Shown here: positions 7,663-15,466 of the stretch, in pieces
Layout of the letters: the number at the start of each line of letters is the position of its first letter
Numbering within the stretch: position 1 is the stretch's first letter
DNA from: Pseudoflavonifractor sp. An184
GTDB lineage: Bacteria > Bacillota > Clostridia > Oscillospirales > Oscillospiraceae
DNA length: 48,403 nucleotides
NCBI RefSeq assembly: GCF_002160305.1
Contig: NZ_NFKI01000026.1
Coordinates: forward strand, 1 to 48,403
Reading direction: 5' to 3'
The notes under the pieces: generated by a model
What the model was told of the DNA's origin: nothing
The model's database searches: none
The model's input: only the letters and a program-made list of their open reading frames with translations
Program-made: the position numbers and the translations under genes

Positions 7663-8847
7663 TCACTTTTTCAAGTTCTCCACCGCCTGCTTCAGGCGCT
7701 GGCACCCCTCCACGATGCTCTCATAGCTGGCGGCGAAGGACATGCGCAGATAGCCCTCCCCGCCGGGGCCGAACACGTCGCCGGGCACCAGGGCGATCTT
7801 GGCCTCCTCCAGGAAATACTGGGACAGCTCCGCCGAGGACTTTCCCAGCTCCTTGCAGTTGATGAAGATGTAGAAGGCGCCCTTGGGGCACAGGCAGCGG
7901 ATGCCGTCGATGTCGTTGATGGCCTTCACTGCGTAGTCCCGGCGGCGCTGGTACTCCTTCACCATCTCCTGCACCTCGTCCCCCTCCTGGGTGAGGGCGG
8001 CCACGGCGGCCGCCTGGACAAAGCTGGGAGCGCAGGTGGTGTTGTGCTGGTGGAACTTGTTCATCACAGTGATGTACTCCTCCGGAGCGGCCACATAGCC
8101 CAGCCGCCAGCCGTCCATGGCGTAGGCCTTGGACATGCCGTTCATGGTGAAGGTGCGCTCCTTCATGCCGGGGAGGGAGGCGATGCTCACGTGCTTGGCC
8201 CCATCGTATACCAGCCGCTCGTAGATCTCGTCGGCAATCACCATCAGGTCGTGCTCCTGGACAATGGAGGCCAGCTCCTTGAGCACATCCTCCTCCAGCA
8301 CGCCGCCGGTGGGGTTGTTGGGGGTGACGATGACCACGGCCCGGGTCCTGGGGGTGATCTTGGCCCGAATCTCCCCGAAATCCATCTGGTAGCCGTTCTC
8401 CTCTTTCAGGCTGTAAGTGACGGCCCTGGCCCCCAGCAGGTTGGGCACATTGATGTAGTTGAGCCACACCGGGTCGGGCACCAGGATCTCGTCCCCCTCG
8501 TCCAGCAGAGCGGCCAGCACGGCGAACACCGCCTCGGACAATCCCACGGTAACCAGCACCTCGGAGGCCGTATAGTCGATGTGGTTCTCCCGCTTGAGCT
8601 TGCCGGCGATGGCCTGGCGCAGCTCCATGGTGCCGAAGTTGGAGGTGTAATGGACCTTTCCCTGGGCCAGGGCCTCGTTGGCCGCCTTTTTGATGTACTC
8701 CGGGGTGTCGAAGTCGGGGCGGCCGATCTCAAAGTGGAGCACCCGCTCCCCCGCCCGCTCCATGGCCAGGGCCTTCTCGTTTACCTTCCGGATGCCCGAG
8801 GGGGCCATCCGGTCCATCCGGGCTGCAATGTGATAGTTCATACGCAT
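7663..8847 (-). CDS. Pyridoxal-phosphate-dependent aminotransferase, class I/II
   Basis: This 394-residue fold-type I aminotransferase has the expected landmarks: EIGRPDFDTP near residue 40, NNPTGG near residue 176, ADEIYERLVYDG near residue 208, the PLP-lysine in NGMSKAYAMDGWRLGY near residue 240, and the carboxylate-binding Arg in YLRMSFA near residue 370. It is an AspC/aromatic-type enzyme; the amino donor cannot be read from sequence. It is the first gene of the minus-strand cluster and is divergent from a LysR regulator, the classic arrangement for regulator and target. Confidence 0.92.
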   Translation of the reverse strand: MRMNYHIAARMDRMAPSGIRKVNEKALAMERAGERVLHFEIGRPDFDTPEYIKKAANEALAQGKVHYTSNFGTMELRQAIAGKLKRENHIDYTASEVLVTVGLSEAVFAVLAALLDEGDEILVPDPVWLNYINVPNLLGARAVTYSLKEENGYQMDFGEIRAKITPRTRAVVIVTPNNPTGGVLEEDVLKELASIVQEHDLMVIADEIYERLVYDGAKHVSIASLPGMKERTFTMNGMSKAYAMDGWRLGYVAAPEEYITVMNKFHQHNTTCAPSFVQAAAVAALTQEGDEVQEMVKEYQRRRDYAVKAINDIDGIRCLCPKGAFYIFINCKELGKSSAELSQYFLEEAKIALVPGDVFGPGGEGYLRMSFAASYESIVEGCQRLKQAVENLKK

Positions 8848-8928
8848 TCCGCTTCCTTTCCTGACGCCTGCGCGCAGATATAACCGACGGATACCGGACG
8901 GTCCCGCGGCCGCTTCAGGGCGGACGCC

Positions 8929-8957
8929 TTGCCGCTTGTCCGGCTTTCTGCTATAAT
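8929..8957 (+). promoter_or_regulatory. Promoter of the LysR gene at 9036
   Basis: TTGCCG and TATAAT are spaced by 17 bases, about 78 bases before the ATG. The same intergenic space must hold the divergent aminotransferase promoter, so LysR binding here could control both. Confidence 0.8.
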
Positions 8958-9035
8958 TTTACCGGAACCCGCCGGATTTGTAAAATTCGTAAGTGTTTAA
9001 GAGCTCATATCGTTTTGCTTATAGGGGGCGCGCTC

Positions 9036-9998
9036 ATGCTGAACTACAAGGAGTACATCTACGCCATCTACCAGGAGCACAGCTTCTCCAAGGCCGCCCA
9101 AAAACTCTTCGTCTCCCAGCCCTGGCTCAGCTCGGTGGTGAAGAAAGTGGAGCAGGAGATCAAGACCCCCCTCTTTGACCGGAGCACCAACCCCATCTCC
9201 CTGACCCCCGCCGGAGAGTACTACATCCATCAGGTGGAGAAGGTCATGGCCATTGAGGAGGACATGCGGGAGCACTTCGCCGCCCTCAGCGGCCCGGACA
9301 CCCAACTGCACATCGGCAGCTCCATGTTCTTCTGCACCTATGTGCTCCCCCGGCTGTTCCAGGAGTTCCGGGAGCAGAACCCTCAGATCACCCTGACCCT
9401 CACCGAGGGGAGCAGCGCCGCCCTGTCGGAGAAGCTGCTGGAGCGAAAGCTGGACTTCTTCCTGGAGGCGGAGCCCCTCCAGGACCCCAAGATCCAGTCG
9501 GTGGCCTGGTGTACCGAGGAGATCGTGCTGGCAGTCCCGGCCCGCCTCCCCATCAACCGGGAACTGGCGGAGTACCGCTACTCCTTTGATGAACTGCTCA
9601 AGCGCAACGAGCCCGGCCGCAAAAAGCCCCCGGTCCCCCTCCAGGCCTTCCGGGAGGAGCCCTTCCTGCTCCTCCAGAGGGGCAACGACCTCTACGACCG
9701 GAGCATGGAGCTGTGCCGGAACGCGGGCTTCACCCCCAAGACCTCGGTCTTTCTCACCCAGATGATGACCGCCTACTACCTGGTCTGTGAAGGACAGGGG
9801 GTTTCCTTCCTGCGCTCCACCATCCCCGAGTATGTGACGCCCACCGACAGCGTGGTCTTTTACCAGCTCCGCGACCCCATGGCCACGCGCCCCATCTATC
9901 TGTCCTACTTGAAGCGCCGCGCCAATCCCGTACAGCAGAAGCTCATTGACTTCATGTGGAGCCGCAGCCTGCTGGGGGACCGGCCCGGCGAGCGGTAA
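9036..9998 (+). CDS. LysR family transcriptional regulator
   Basis: The 320-residue protein has an N-terminal winged helix (YIYAIYQEHSFSKAAQKLFVSQPWLSSVVKKVEQ, read in two adjoining parts at residues 6-40) and a C-terminal substrate-binding-like effector domain. The ATG at 9036 is chosen because AGGGGG lies seven bases upstream and the LysR alignment begins there; an in-frame TTG further upstream has no ribosome site. Divergent placement suggests it controls the aminotransferase/FAH cluster in response to a pathway intermediate. The effector is unknown. Confidence 0.9.
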   Translation: MLNYKEYIYAIYQEHSFSKAAQKLFVSQPWLSSVVKKVEQEIKTPLFDRSTNPISLTPAGEYYIHQVEKVMAIEEDMREHFAALSGPDTQLHIGSSMFFCTYVLPRLFQEFREQNPQITLTLTEGSSAALSEKLLERKLDFFLEAEPLQDPKIQSVAWCTEEIVLAVPARLPINRELAEYRYSFDELLKRNEPGRKKPPVPLQAFREEPFLLLQRGNDLYDRSMELCRNAGFTPKTSVFLTQMMTAYYLVCEGQGVSFLRSTIPEYVTPTDSVVFYQLRDPMATRPIYLSYLKRRANPVQQKLIDFMWSRSLLGDRPGER

Positions 9999-10047
9999 GT
10001 CCCGTCCAGACTCAAACAGATTCTGTTCCGCACAGGTTTTCCACCGG

Positions 10048-10092
10048 CGAAACGCGGACCCTGGAACATCCAAGGTCCGCGTTTCGTTTTTT
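10048..10092. terminator. Terminator between LysR gene and pepD
   Basis: A 13-bp perfect stem CGAAACGCGGACC with a 13-base loop is followed by T6. The right side touches the pepD stop codon, so the two convergent genes are very tightly packed. Confidence 0.9.
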
Positions 10093-11530
10093 ATTTGCTC
10101 CGCTTCAAAACTTCCAGCAGGAAGGCCCACACCCGCTGGACGGAGGAGATGCTCATCCGCTCCCGAGGGGTGTGGATCTCCAGCAGGTCGGGGCCGATGG
10201 ACACGCAGTCCAGGCCCGGGATCTTCCCCGCCAGCAGGCCGCACTCCACCCCGGCGTGGATGGCCTCCACCTTGGGCTCGTGCCCGTACTGCTCCCGGAA
10301 CACCTGGACCATCCGGTCCCGGAGGGGCGATTCCTCCCGGTACTCCCAGGCCGGATAGTCCCCGGAGTATTGGGTCCTGCCCCCCAGGGCCTGGGTGAGG
10401 CAGGTGAGCCGGTCCTTCAGGGCCTCCTTCTGGGACCCCAGGGAGCTGCGCACCGAGAAGCAGGCCCGCAGCTCCTCCGCCCCAGTGGTGAGGATGCCCA
10501 GGTTCAGGGAGGTCTGCACCAGGCCGGGGATGTCCCCGCTCATGGCCTGCACCCCGTTGGGCAGGCAGGTGAGGAGGCACACCGCCCGCTCTGTACTGGC
10601 CCGGTCCATGGGACTCCCCTCCCACTGGGAGGGCTCCGCCCGGAGAAACAGCTCCGGGTCGGTGGTCCGGTACTCCCGCCGCAGGTTGGCCTCCAGCTCC
10701 CGGAGGGCGGCCCGGGCAGCCGCCTCATCGGACACCACGATCTGGGCCCGGCTCTCGGTGGGGATGGCGTTGTCCTTGCTGCCCCCTGCCGCCTCTCCCA
10801 GGCGCAGCTCGGTCCGGGCGGACACCGCCCGCAGGCAGCGGCCCAGGAGGACGTTGGCGTTGGCCCGGCCCCGGTGGATCTCAGTCCCCGAGTGTCCCCC
10901 CGTCAGGCCGCCCATCGAAATGGTCATCCTCGTTCCTGCAAAGGGTTCTCGCTTTACAGGAAGAACACACTCAGTCCGGTTTCCCCCGGCGCAGCTGACG
11001 GTGAACACCCCCTCCTCCTCCGAGTCCAGATTGATGAGGGTCCTGCCCCGCAGGGGGGACGCGTCCAGGGCGGCCGCCCCCAGCATGCCCACCTCCTCGT
11101 CCACGGTGAGGACCACCTCCAGGCGGGGGTGGTGGATGTCTTGGGCGTCCAGCAGGGCCAGGGCCATGGCCACGGCGATGCCGTCGTCGCCCCCCAGAGT
11201 GGTCCCCCGGGCGGTGACAAAGTCCCCGTCCACCTCCAGGTCCAGCCCCTCCCGCTCCAGGTCTTTGGGGCAGCCCGGCTCCTTCTCGCACACCATGTCC
11301 AGGTGGCCCTGGAGGATCACCGGCTCCGCCCCCTCATAGCCGGGGGCCGCCTCCTTGATGATGATGATATTGTTGAGGGCGTCCTGGTGGTACTCCAGCC
11401 CCCGGGCCTTGGCAAAGGCGGCGCACCAGTCGCTCACCGCCTTGGTGTTCCCCGAGCCGTGGGGGATGGCGCACAGCTCCTCGAAATAATGAAATACAGC
11501 CCTGGGCTGCAATGGGGATAGCACTTCCAT
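10091..11530 (-). CDS. pepD: Aminoacyl-histidine dipeptidase (PepD, M20 family)
   Basis: The 479-residue protein is the usual size of PepD/PepV-like M20C di-zinc dipeptidases, which hydrolyse Xaa-His and other dipeptides in the cytoplasm. Metal motifs are visible: LQGHLDMVCEK (first His and Asp), LGGDDGIAVAMALAL, and VDEEVGMLGA (catalytic Glu pair), with MGGLTGGHSGTEIHRGRANAN as the dimerisation-domain signature and HAGVECGLLAGK near the C-terminus. The gene is monocistronic. Function is well supported by family; the exact peptide preference is not. Confidence 0.95.
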   Translation of the reverse strand: MEVLSPLQPRAVFHYFEELCAIPHGSGNTKAVSDWCAAFAKARGLEYHQDALNNIIIIKEAAPGYEGAEPVILQGHLDMVCEKEPGCPKDLEREGLDLEVDGDFVTARGTTLGGDDGIAVAMALALLDAQDIHHPRLEVVLTVDEEVGMLGAAALDASPLRGRTLINLDSEEEGVFTVSCAGGNRTECVLPVKREPFAGTRMTISMGGLTGGHSGTEIHRGRANANVLLGRCLRAVSARTELRLGEAAGGSKDNAIPTESRAQIVVSDEAAARAALRELEANLRREYRTTDPELFLRAEPSQWEGSPMDRASTERAVCLLTCLPNGVQAMSGDIPGLVQTSLNLGILTTGAEELRACFSVRSSLGSQKEALKDRLTCLTQALGGRTQYSGDYPAWEYREESPLRDRMVQVFREQYGHEPKVEAIHAGVECGLLAGKIPGLDCVSIGPDLLEIHTPRERMSISSVQRVWAFLLEVLKRSK

Positions 11531-11616
11531 ACTGCGCTCGCTCCTTTTCTCGCTTCTGCCGTTATCTTACCCCGGGCGGCCCCCTTTGACAAGGTCTTTT
11601 TCTTTTTCTGACCCCG

Positions 11617-11625
11617 TGGTACAAT
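11617..11625 (+). promoter_or_regulatory. Extended -10 promoter of the two-component operon
   Basis: TGGTACAAT sits 33 bases before the GTG start. A TTGACA at 11586 is 28 bases away from the -10 and so is unlikely to be its partner. Confidence 0.6.
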
Positions 11626-11657
11626 ACGGACATCTGATTGGAAGCGAGGTGGGTCCC

Positions 11658-12314
11658 GTGGACCATATTTTGATTGTGGAGGACGACCGGGCCCTGAGCC
11701 AGGGCATCCGCCTGGCCCTGGACCAGGCGGGGCGGCAGTTCACCCAGTGCCACACCCTCCGGGAGGCGGAGGAGGCCCTGGCCGCCCATCCGCCCCAGCT
11801 GGTCATCCTGGACCTGAACCTGCCCGACGGCAATGGGCTGGACCTGCTCCGGCGGCTGCGGGCGGCCTCCCCCCTGCCGGTGCTCATCCTCACCGCCAAC
11901 GACCTGGAGGTGGACCAGGTGCTGGGGCTGGAGCTGGGGGCGGACGACTATGTGACCAAGCCCTGTTCCCTGGCGGTGCTCCGGGCCCGGGTGAACAACC
12001 TGCTGCGGCGCTCCCGGCCCGCCGCCCCGGTACTGGAGCTGCCCCCCTACGTCTTTGACTTCGGGCGGATGGTCTACACCAAAAACGGGGTCCCCCTGGA
12101 CCTGTCCAAGACGGAGCAGCGGCTGCTGCGGCTGCTGGCGGAGCACCGGGGCCAGACCCTCACCCGGGAGCAGCTGCTGGACCGGGTGTGGGACGGGGGA
12201 GAGTTTGTGGACGAGAACGCCCTGTCGGTGGCGGTGAACCGGCTGCGCCGGAAGCTGGGGGAGGCCCCCATCCGCACGGTGTACGGGGTGGGCTACGTGT
12301 GGGCGGAGGGTTGA
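11658..12314 (+). CDS. Response regulator transcription factor, OmpR/PhoB family
   Basis: The protein has 218 residues from the GTG at 11658, which follows GAGGTGGG. The N-terminal receiver domain has the acidic pair in VEDD, the phospho-acceptor Asp in LVILDLNLPDGNG, the Thr in LILTAND and the Lys in YVTKPCS. The C-terminal winged helix contains LSKTEQRLLRLLAEH and TLTREQLLDRVW. It overlaps the histidine kinase start, so they form one operon. The short receiver linker and intramembrane-type partner kinase resemble envelope-stress systems of the BceR/VncR type. Targets are unknown. Confidence 0.93.
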   Translation: MDHILIVEDDRALSQGIRLALDQAGRQFTQCHTLREAEEALAAHPPQLVILDLNLPDGNGLDLLRRLRAASPLPVLILTANDLEVDQVLGLELGADDYVTKPCSLAVLRARVNNLLRRSRPAAPVLELPPYVFDFGRMVYTKNGVPLDLSKTEQRLLRLLAEHRGQTLTREQLLDRVWDGGEFVDENALSVAVNRLRRKLGEAPIRTVYGVGYVWAEG

Positions 12315-13219
12315 TGATGGACGGATTTTCCGTGTTCTTCCTGCTCCTGGCCGGGGGCGGGGTGCTCTTCGGGCTGATCCAGCGGCTCCGGGCCCGGCGG
12401 CAGCTGGTCCAGATGGACCGCATGCTGGACCGGGCCCTGGAGGGACAGTTTCAGGAGACCACCTTCGACGAGTCGGCCCCCTCCGCCCTGGAGGCCAAGC
12501 TGGCCCGGTTTCTGAACGGCTCCGCCGCCTCCGCCCGCGGCCTGGCGGAGGAGCGGGGCAAGATCGCCGCCCTCATCGCGGACATCTCCCACCAGACCAA
12601 GACCCCCATCGCCGCCCTGCTGCTGTACTCCTCCCTGCTGGCGGAGAGCCCTCTCCCTCCCGAGCAGCGGGAGCAGGCCCGGGCGGTCCAGGCCCAGGCG
12701 GAAAAGCTGCGGTTTCTCATCGAAACCCTGGTGAAGTCCTCCCGGCTGGACAGCGGGATTCTCATCCTCACCCCCGCCCTCCACCCGGTGGGCCCCCTGC
12801 TGGAGGAGGCGGCCGCCCAGTACGCTGGGGCAGCTGCGGAGAAAAATATCTCCCTCACCGTGCAGCCCGCCCAGGGCAGCGCCCGGTTCGACCAGAAGTG
12901 GACCGCCGAGGCCCTGGGCAACGTGGTGGACAACGCGGTGAAGTACACGCCCCCCGGGGGCTCGGTGGCCCTGTCCGCCGTCTTTTACGAGCTGTTCTGC
13001 TGCATCCAGGTGTCCGACACCGGCCCCGGCGTCCCCGAGGGGGAGCAGGCCCGGATCTTTAGCCGCTTCTACCGGGGAGAGGGGGTGCGGGACCAGGAGG
13101 GGTTAGGACTAGGGCTCTTTCTCACCCGGAGCATCCTCACCCGGGAGGGGGGCTATGTGAAGCTGTCCTCCAAATCCGGGAAGGGCAGCACCTTCTCCCT
13201 CTACCTGCCTCTGGAATAA
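12314..13219 (+). CDS. Sensor histidine kinase, short intramembrane-type
   Basis: The protein is about 301 residues. Two adjacent ATGs (12314 and 12317) are possible; GGAGG at 12305-12309 is best spaced for 12317. A single N-terminal hydrophobic helix with almost no extracytoplasmic loop is followed by a dimerisation/phosphoacceptor helix ADISHQTKTPIAALLLYSSLL (H is the phospho-site), an N-box NVVDNAVKYTP, and G-boxes DTGPGVPEGE and GLGLGLFLTRSI. Lack of an external sensor domain suggests it senses through the membrane or a partner protein. It pairs with the adjacent regulator. Confidence 0.92.
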   Translation: MMDGFSVFFLLLAGGGVLFGLIQRLRARRQLVQMDRMLDRALEGQFQETTFDESAPSALEAKLARFLNGSAASARGLAEERGKIAALIADISHQTKTPIAALLLYSSLLAESPLPPEQREQARAVQAQAEKLRFLIETLVKSSRLDSGILILTPALHPVGPLLEEAAAQYAGAAAEKNISLTVQPAQGSARFDQKWTAEALGNVVDNAVKYTPPGGSVALSAVFYELFCCIQVSDTGPGVPEGEQARIFSRFYRGEGVRDQEGLGLGLFLTRSILTREGGYVKLSSKSGKGSTFSLYLPLE

Positions 13220-13221
13220 AC

Positions 13222-13254
13222 AGCGGCCCCGCCGGTTGAACCGGCGGGGCCGCT
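13222..13254 (+). terminator. Terminator-like hairpin after the kinase gene
   Basis: A 16-bp perfect palindrome arm (AGCGGCCCCGCCGGTT) with a single central base lies three bases after the stop. It lacks its own T-tract: the expected downstream sequence is interrupted by an inserted element whose far end repeats the right arm. Confidence 0.75.
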
Positions 13255-13490
13255 CAGGCTGTCAAAAAAGTCCAAGGACTTTTCCGACAGCCTGCAAAAA
13301 TGCCGTTACTTTTGCGCCCCGCAGCGGCGCAAAAGTCCTCGCTGCGCTCGCTGAACGCCTTGCTGTGCAAGGCATTCAGGGCATTCAATCCCACTCGAGG
13401 CGGGCTGCCGCCCCCTCGAGCTCCCCCGCCAAAACTGAGGCGAGTTCTACTCAACAGCGTTTTTTGACAAGCTGAGCCGGCGGGGCCGCT
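13241..13490. repeat. Hairpin-rich insertion (element A) with 14-bp direct repeats
   Basis: The 14 bases CCGGCGGGGCCGCT occur at 13241-13254 and again at 13477-13490. Between them are 222 bases with imperfect inverted ends (13253-13269 against 13460-13476, 15 of 17 matching, CTCAGGCTGTCAAAAAA type) and several internal hairpins, including a 19-bp arm pair at 13255-13294 and an ACTTTTGCGCC stem near 13310. No open frame of note lies inside. It behaves like a small non-autonomous insertion into the kinase terminator. Confidence 0.75.
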
Positions 13491-13521
13491 ACTGTTGGGG
13501 TGTTCAGGAAATGCCGGGGCG

Positions 13522-14901
13522 TTACCGCCGCAGGTCGTGGTCGTCCTCCCGGGCCATCTTGGCTACCACGCCGGACAGGGCCAGCAGGGCGATCAGGTTG
13601 GGGAACACCATCAGGGCGTTGAACAGATCGGACAGGTTCCACACCAGGGGGGCCTCCAGCATGGAGCCCAGGGCCACGCACACCACCGCGATGCAGGCGT
13701 ACACCTTCACCGCCTTGACGCCGAACAGGTACTTCACGTTCTGGGCGCCGAAGAAGTACCAGCCGATGACGGTGGAGAAGGCGAAGAACAGCAGGCAGAT
13801 GGCCACGTACAGGTTGCCGAAGCCCTGGAACACGGTGGTGAAGGCCACCTGGGCCATGTTCTCGGCGGCGGGGTTCTCCGCCATGTTGTTCACGTTCAGG
13901 GCGCCGCTGGTGAGCATCACCAGGGCGGTCATGGTGAGGACAATGAAGGTGTCGATGAACACGCAGATCATAGCTACAATGCCCTGATCCTGGGGTTTCT
14001 CTACCTTGGCCATGGCGTGGGCGTGGGGGGTGGAGCCCATGCCCGCCTCGTTGGAGAACAGGCCCCGGGCCACGCCGAAGCGCATGGCCTCCCGCACGCC
14101 GATGCCGGCGGCGCCGCCCACAATGGCCTGGGGATCAAAGGCGCCTACCACGATCATCCGCAGGGCGTTGGGCAGGGCGGTGATGTTGGCGATGAGGAGG
14201 ACCAGGCCGCCCACCAGATAGAAGGCGGCCATGATGGGCACCAGCTTCTCGGTGACCGAGGCGATGCGGGTGACGCCGCCCAGGAAGATGAAGGCGGCCA
14301 CCAGGGCCAGAATCACGCCCACGATCCAGGTGGGCACGTTCAGGGCCTCCCGGAAGGCGTTGCTGATGGCGTTGGACTGGACCATGTTGCCGGTGAAGCC
14401 CAGGGCGAAGATGATGGCCAGGGCGAAGAAGCCCGCCAGGATCTTGCCGAAGGTCCCCTTGAAGGCCTGCCGGATGTAGTACACCGGGCCGCCGATCACA
14501 TGGCCGGTCTCGTCGGTGGTCTTGTACTTCTGGGCCAGGCAGGCCTCGCCGTAGATGGTGGCCATGCCGAAGAAGGCGGCCACCCACATCCAGAAGATGG
14601 CCCCCGGTCCGCCGGAGATCATGGCGGTGGCGCAGCCGGTGATATTGCCGGTGCCCACCTGGGCGGCGATGGAGGTGGCCACGGCCTGGAAGGAGCTCAT
14701 GCCCTCCTTGCCCGCCTTCTCTCCGTTGAGGTTGATGCTGCCGAACAGGCGCTTAAAGCCGGTCCCGAACTTGCGCACCTGAATGAAACGGGTGCGGATG
14801 GTGAAAATAATGCCGGTGCCCACCAGCAGGTAGAGCAGCAGGCCGTTCCACACAAAGTCTGCCAGATTGCTGACCTGATCGGCCAACTGGTTCATGTCCA
14901 T
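13522..14901 (-). CDS. Alanine/glycine:cation symporter (AGCS) family protein
   Basis: The 459-residue protein starts at the ATG at 14901, with AAGGAG nine bases upstream; longer in-frame starts would run back through the riboswitch and are rejected. It has about 11 membrane helices and the AGCS signatures [19 protein letters not shown] and [11 protein letters not shown]. The family takes up alanine or glycine with Na+ or H+. A tandem glycine riboswitch and terminator lie just upstream, so glycine is the likely substrate or signal. Confidence 0.95.
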   Translation of the reverse strand: MDMNQLADQVSNLADFVWNGLLLYLLVGTGIIFTIRTRFIQVRKFGTGFKRLFGSINLNGEKAGKEGMSSFQAVATSIAAQVGTGNITGCATAMISGGPGAIFWMWVAAFFGMATIYGEACLAQKYKTTDETGHVIGGPVYYIRQAFKGTFGKILAGFFALAIIFALGFTGNMVQSNAISNAFREALNVPTWIVGVILALVAAFIFLGGVTRIASVTEKLVPIMAAFYLVGGLVLLIANITALPNALRMIVVGAFDPQAIVGGAAGIGVREAMRFGVARGLFSNEAGMGSTPHAHAMAKVEKPQDQGIVAMICVFIDTFIVLTMTALVMLTSGALNVNNMAENPAAENMAQVAFTTVFQGFGNLYVAICLLFFAFSTVIGWYFFGAQNVKYLFGVKAVKVYACIAVVCVALGSMLEAPLVWNLSDLFNALMVFPNLIALLALSGVVAKMAREDDHDLRR

Positions 14902-14930
14902 ATCTCTCTTCTCCTTTTCCTTTCCCGGAC

Positions 14931-14962
14931 AAAAAACGGACCGCGGGTGGCTCCGCGGTCCG
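14931..14962 (-). terminator. Riboswitch expression-platform terminator
   Basis: On the minus strand a 10-bp perfect stem CGGACCGCGG with a 6-base loop is followed by T6, between the glycine aptamers and the symporter start. Glycine binding is expected to favour read-through, as in known glycine ON switches. Confidence 0.88.
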
Positions 14963-15028
14963 GTCGTTGGGCGAAAAAACACGCGCCCGCCCGCGTCAAA
15001 GACGCGCACAGGGGCGTTTTGCTTCCTC

Positions 15029-15210
15029 GTCTCTGTCCTTTTGCCTGAGAGATTGGCGGCCTGTACCCAAGACCGCGTTGCACCTTCGGCACCCGAATCG
15101 TCGAGCTTCTCCAGAGTCACATCCACGCACAGTCCTCGTTCCAGGGGAACGCCTGAGAGTGTTACTCCTTCGGCAAGCGGGCTGACGCCCTGCTGTTTTC
15201 CTGCGCGCTT
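15029..15210 (-). ncRNA. Tandem glycine riboswitch
   Basis: Reading the minus strand, aptamer 1 has GCCGAAGGAGTAACACTCTC then AGGC, and aptamer 2 has ACTCTGGAGAAGC, GTGCCGAAGGTGCAA and ATCTCTCAGGCAAAAGGACA. These are the conserved cores of the two glycine aptamers, in the usual order with a short linker. It controls the AGCS symporter 130 bases downstream through the terminator at 14931-14962. The exact ends are approximate. Confidence 0.93.
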
Positions 15211-15379
15211 CCTTTGTTCGGTTCACTTGTCTCTGATACGGTACCACAGCGGGCAAAGTTTGTCAACCCCTGGCGAACATTTATACATCTCCGGTGGAAA
15301 ATCCGGAGTTCTCCCCTGGAAAATTGGAAATTGTGTGGGGGAAAGTTTACAATTTACTCTTTTTTCTCCCAGTGGGATG

Positions 15380-15388
15380 TGGTATACT
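15380..15388 (+). promoter_or_regulatory. Extended -10 promoter of secA
   Basis: TGGTATACT lies about 78 bases before the secA start; the -35 region is a plain T-run, so the extended -10 probably carries the activity. The remaining divergent space (15211-15466) shows no gene. Confidence 0.65.
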
Positions 15389-15466
15389 AAGATGATCGTG
15401 CGCGGAAGCGCCGTTTTTCCCCGATATATTGGACAAATCAGCATCAGCATTGAGGTGTATCGCGAT

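Noticed and set aside
11586-11591. TTGACA as -35 of the two-component operon
   Set aside because: It is 28 bases from the TACAAT -10, so it does not pair with it.
14939-14962. T-box-like GGGTGGCTCCGCGG on the plus strand
   Set aside because: It resembles the T-box antiterminator sequence, but no stem I or specifier loop precedes it and no amino acid gene follows. It is the complement of the riboswitch terminator.
14894-15466. N-terminal extension of secA by about 190 codons
   Set aside because: The extra frame crosses the divergent glycine riboswitch and the secA promoter and has no SecA homology; the ATG at 15467 starts the known SecA N-terminus.
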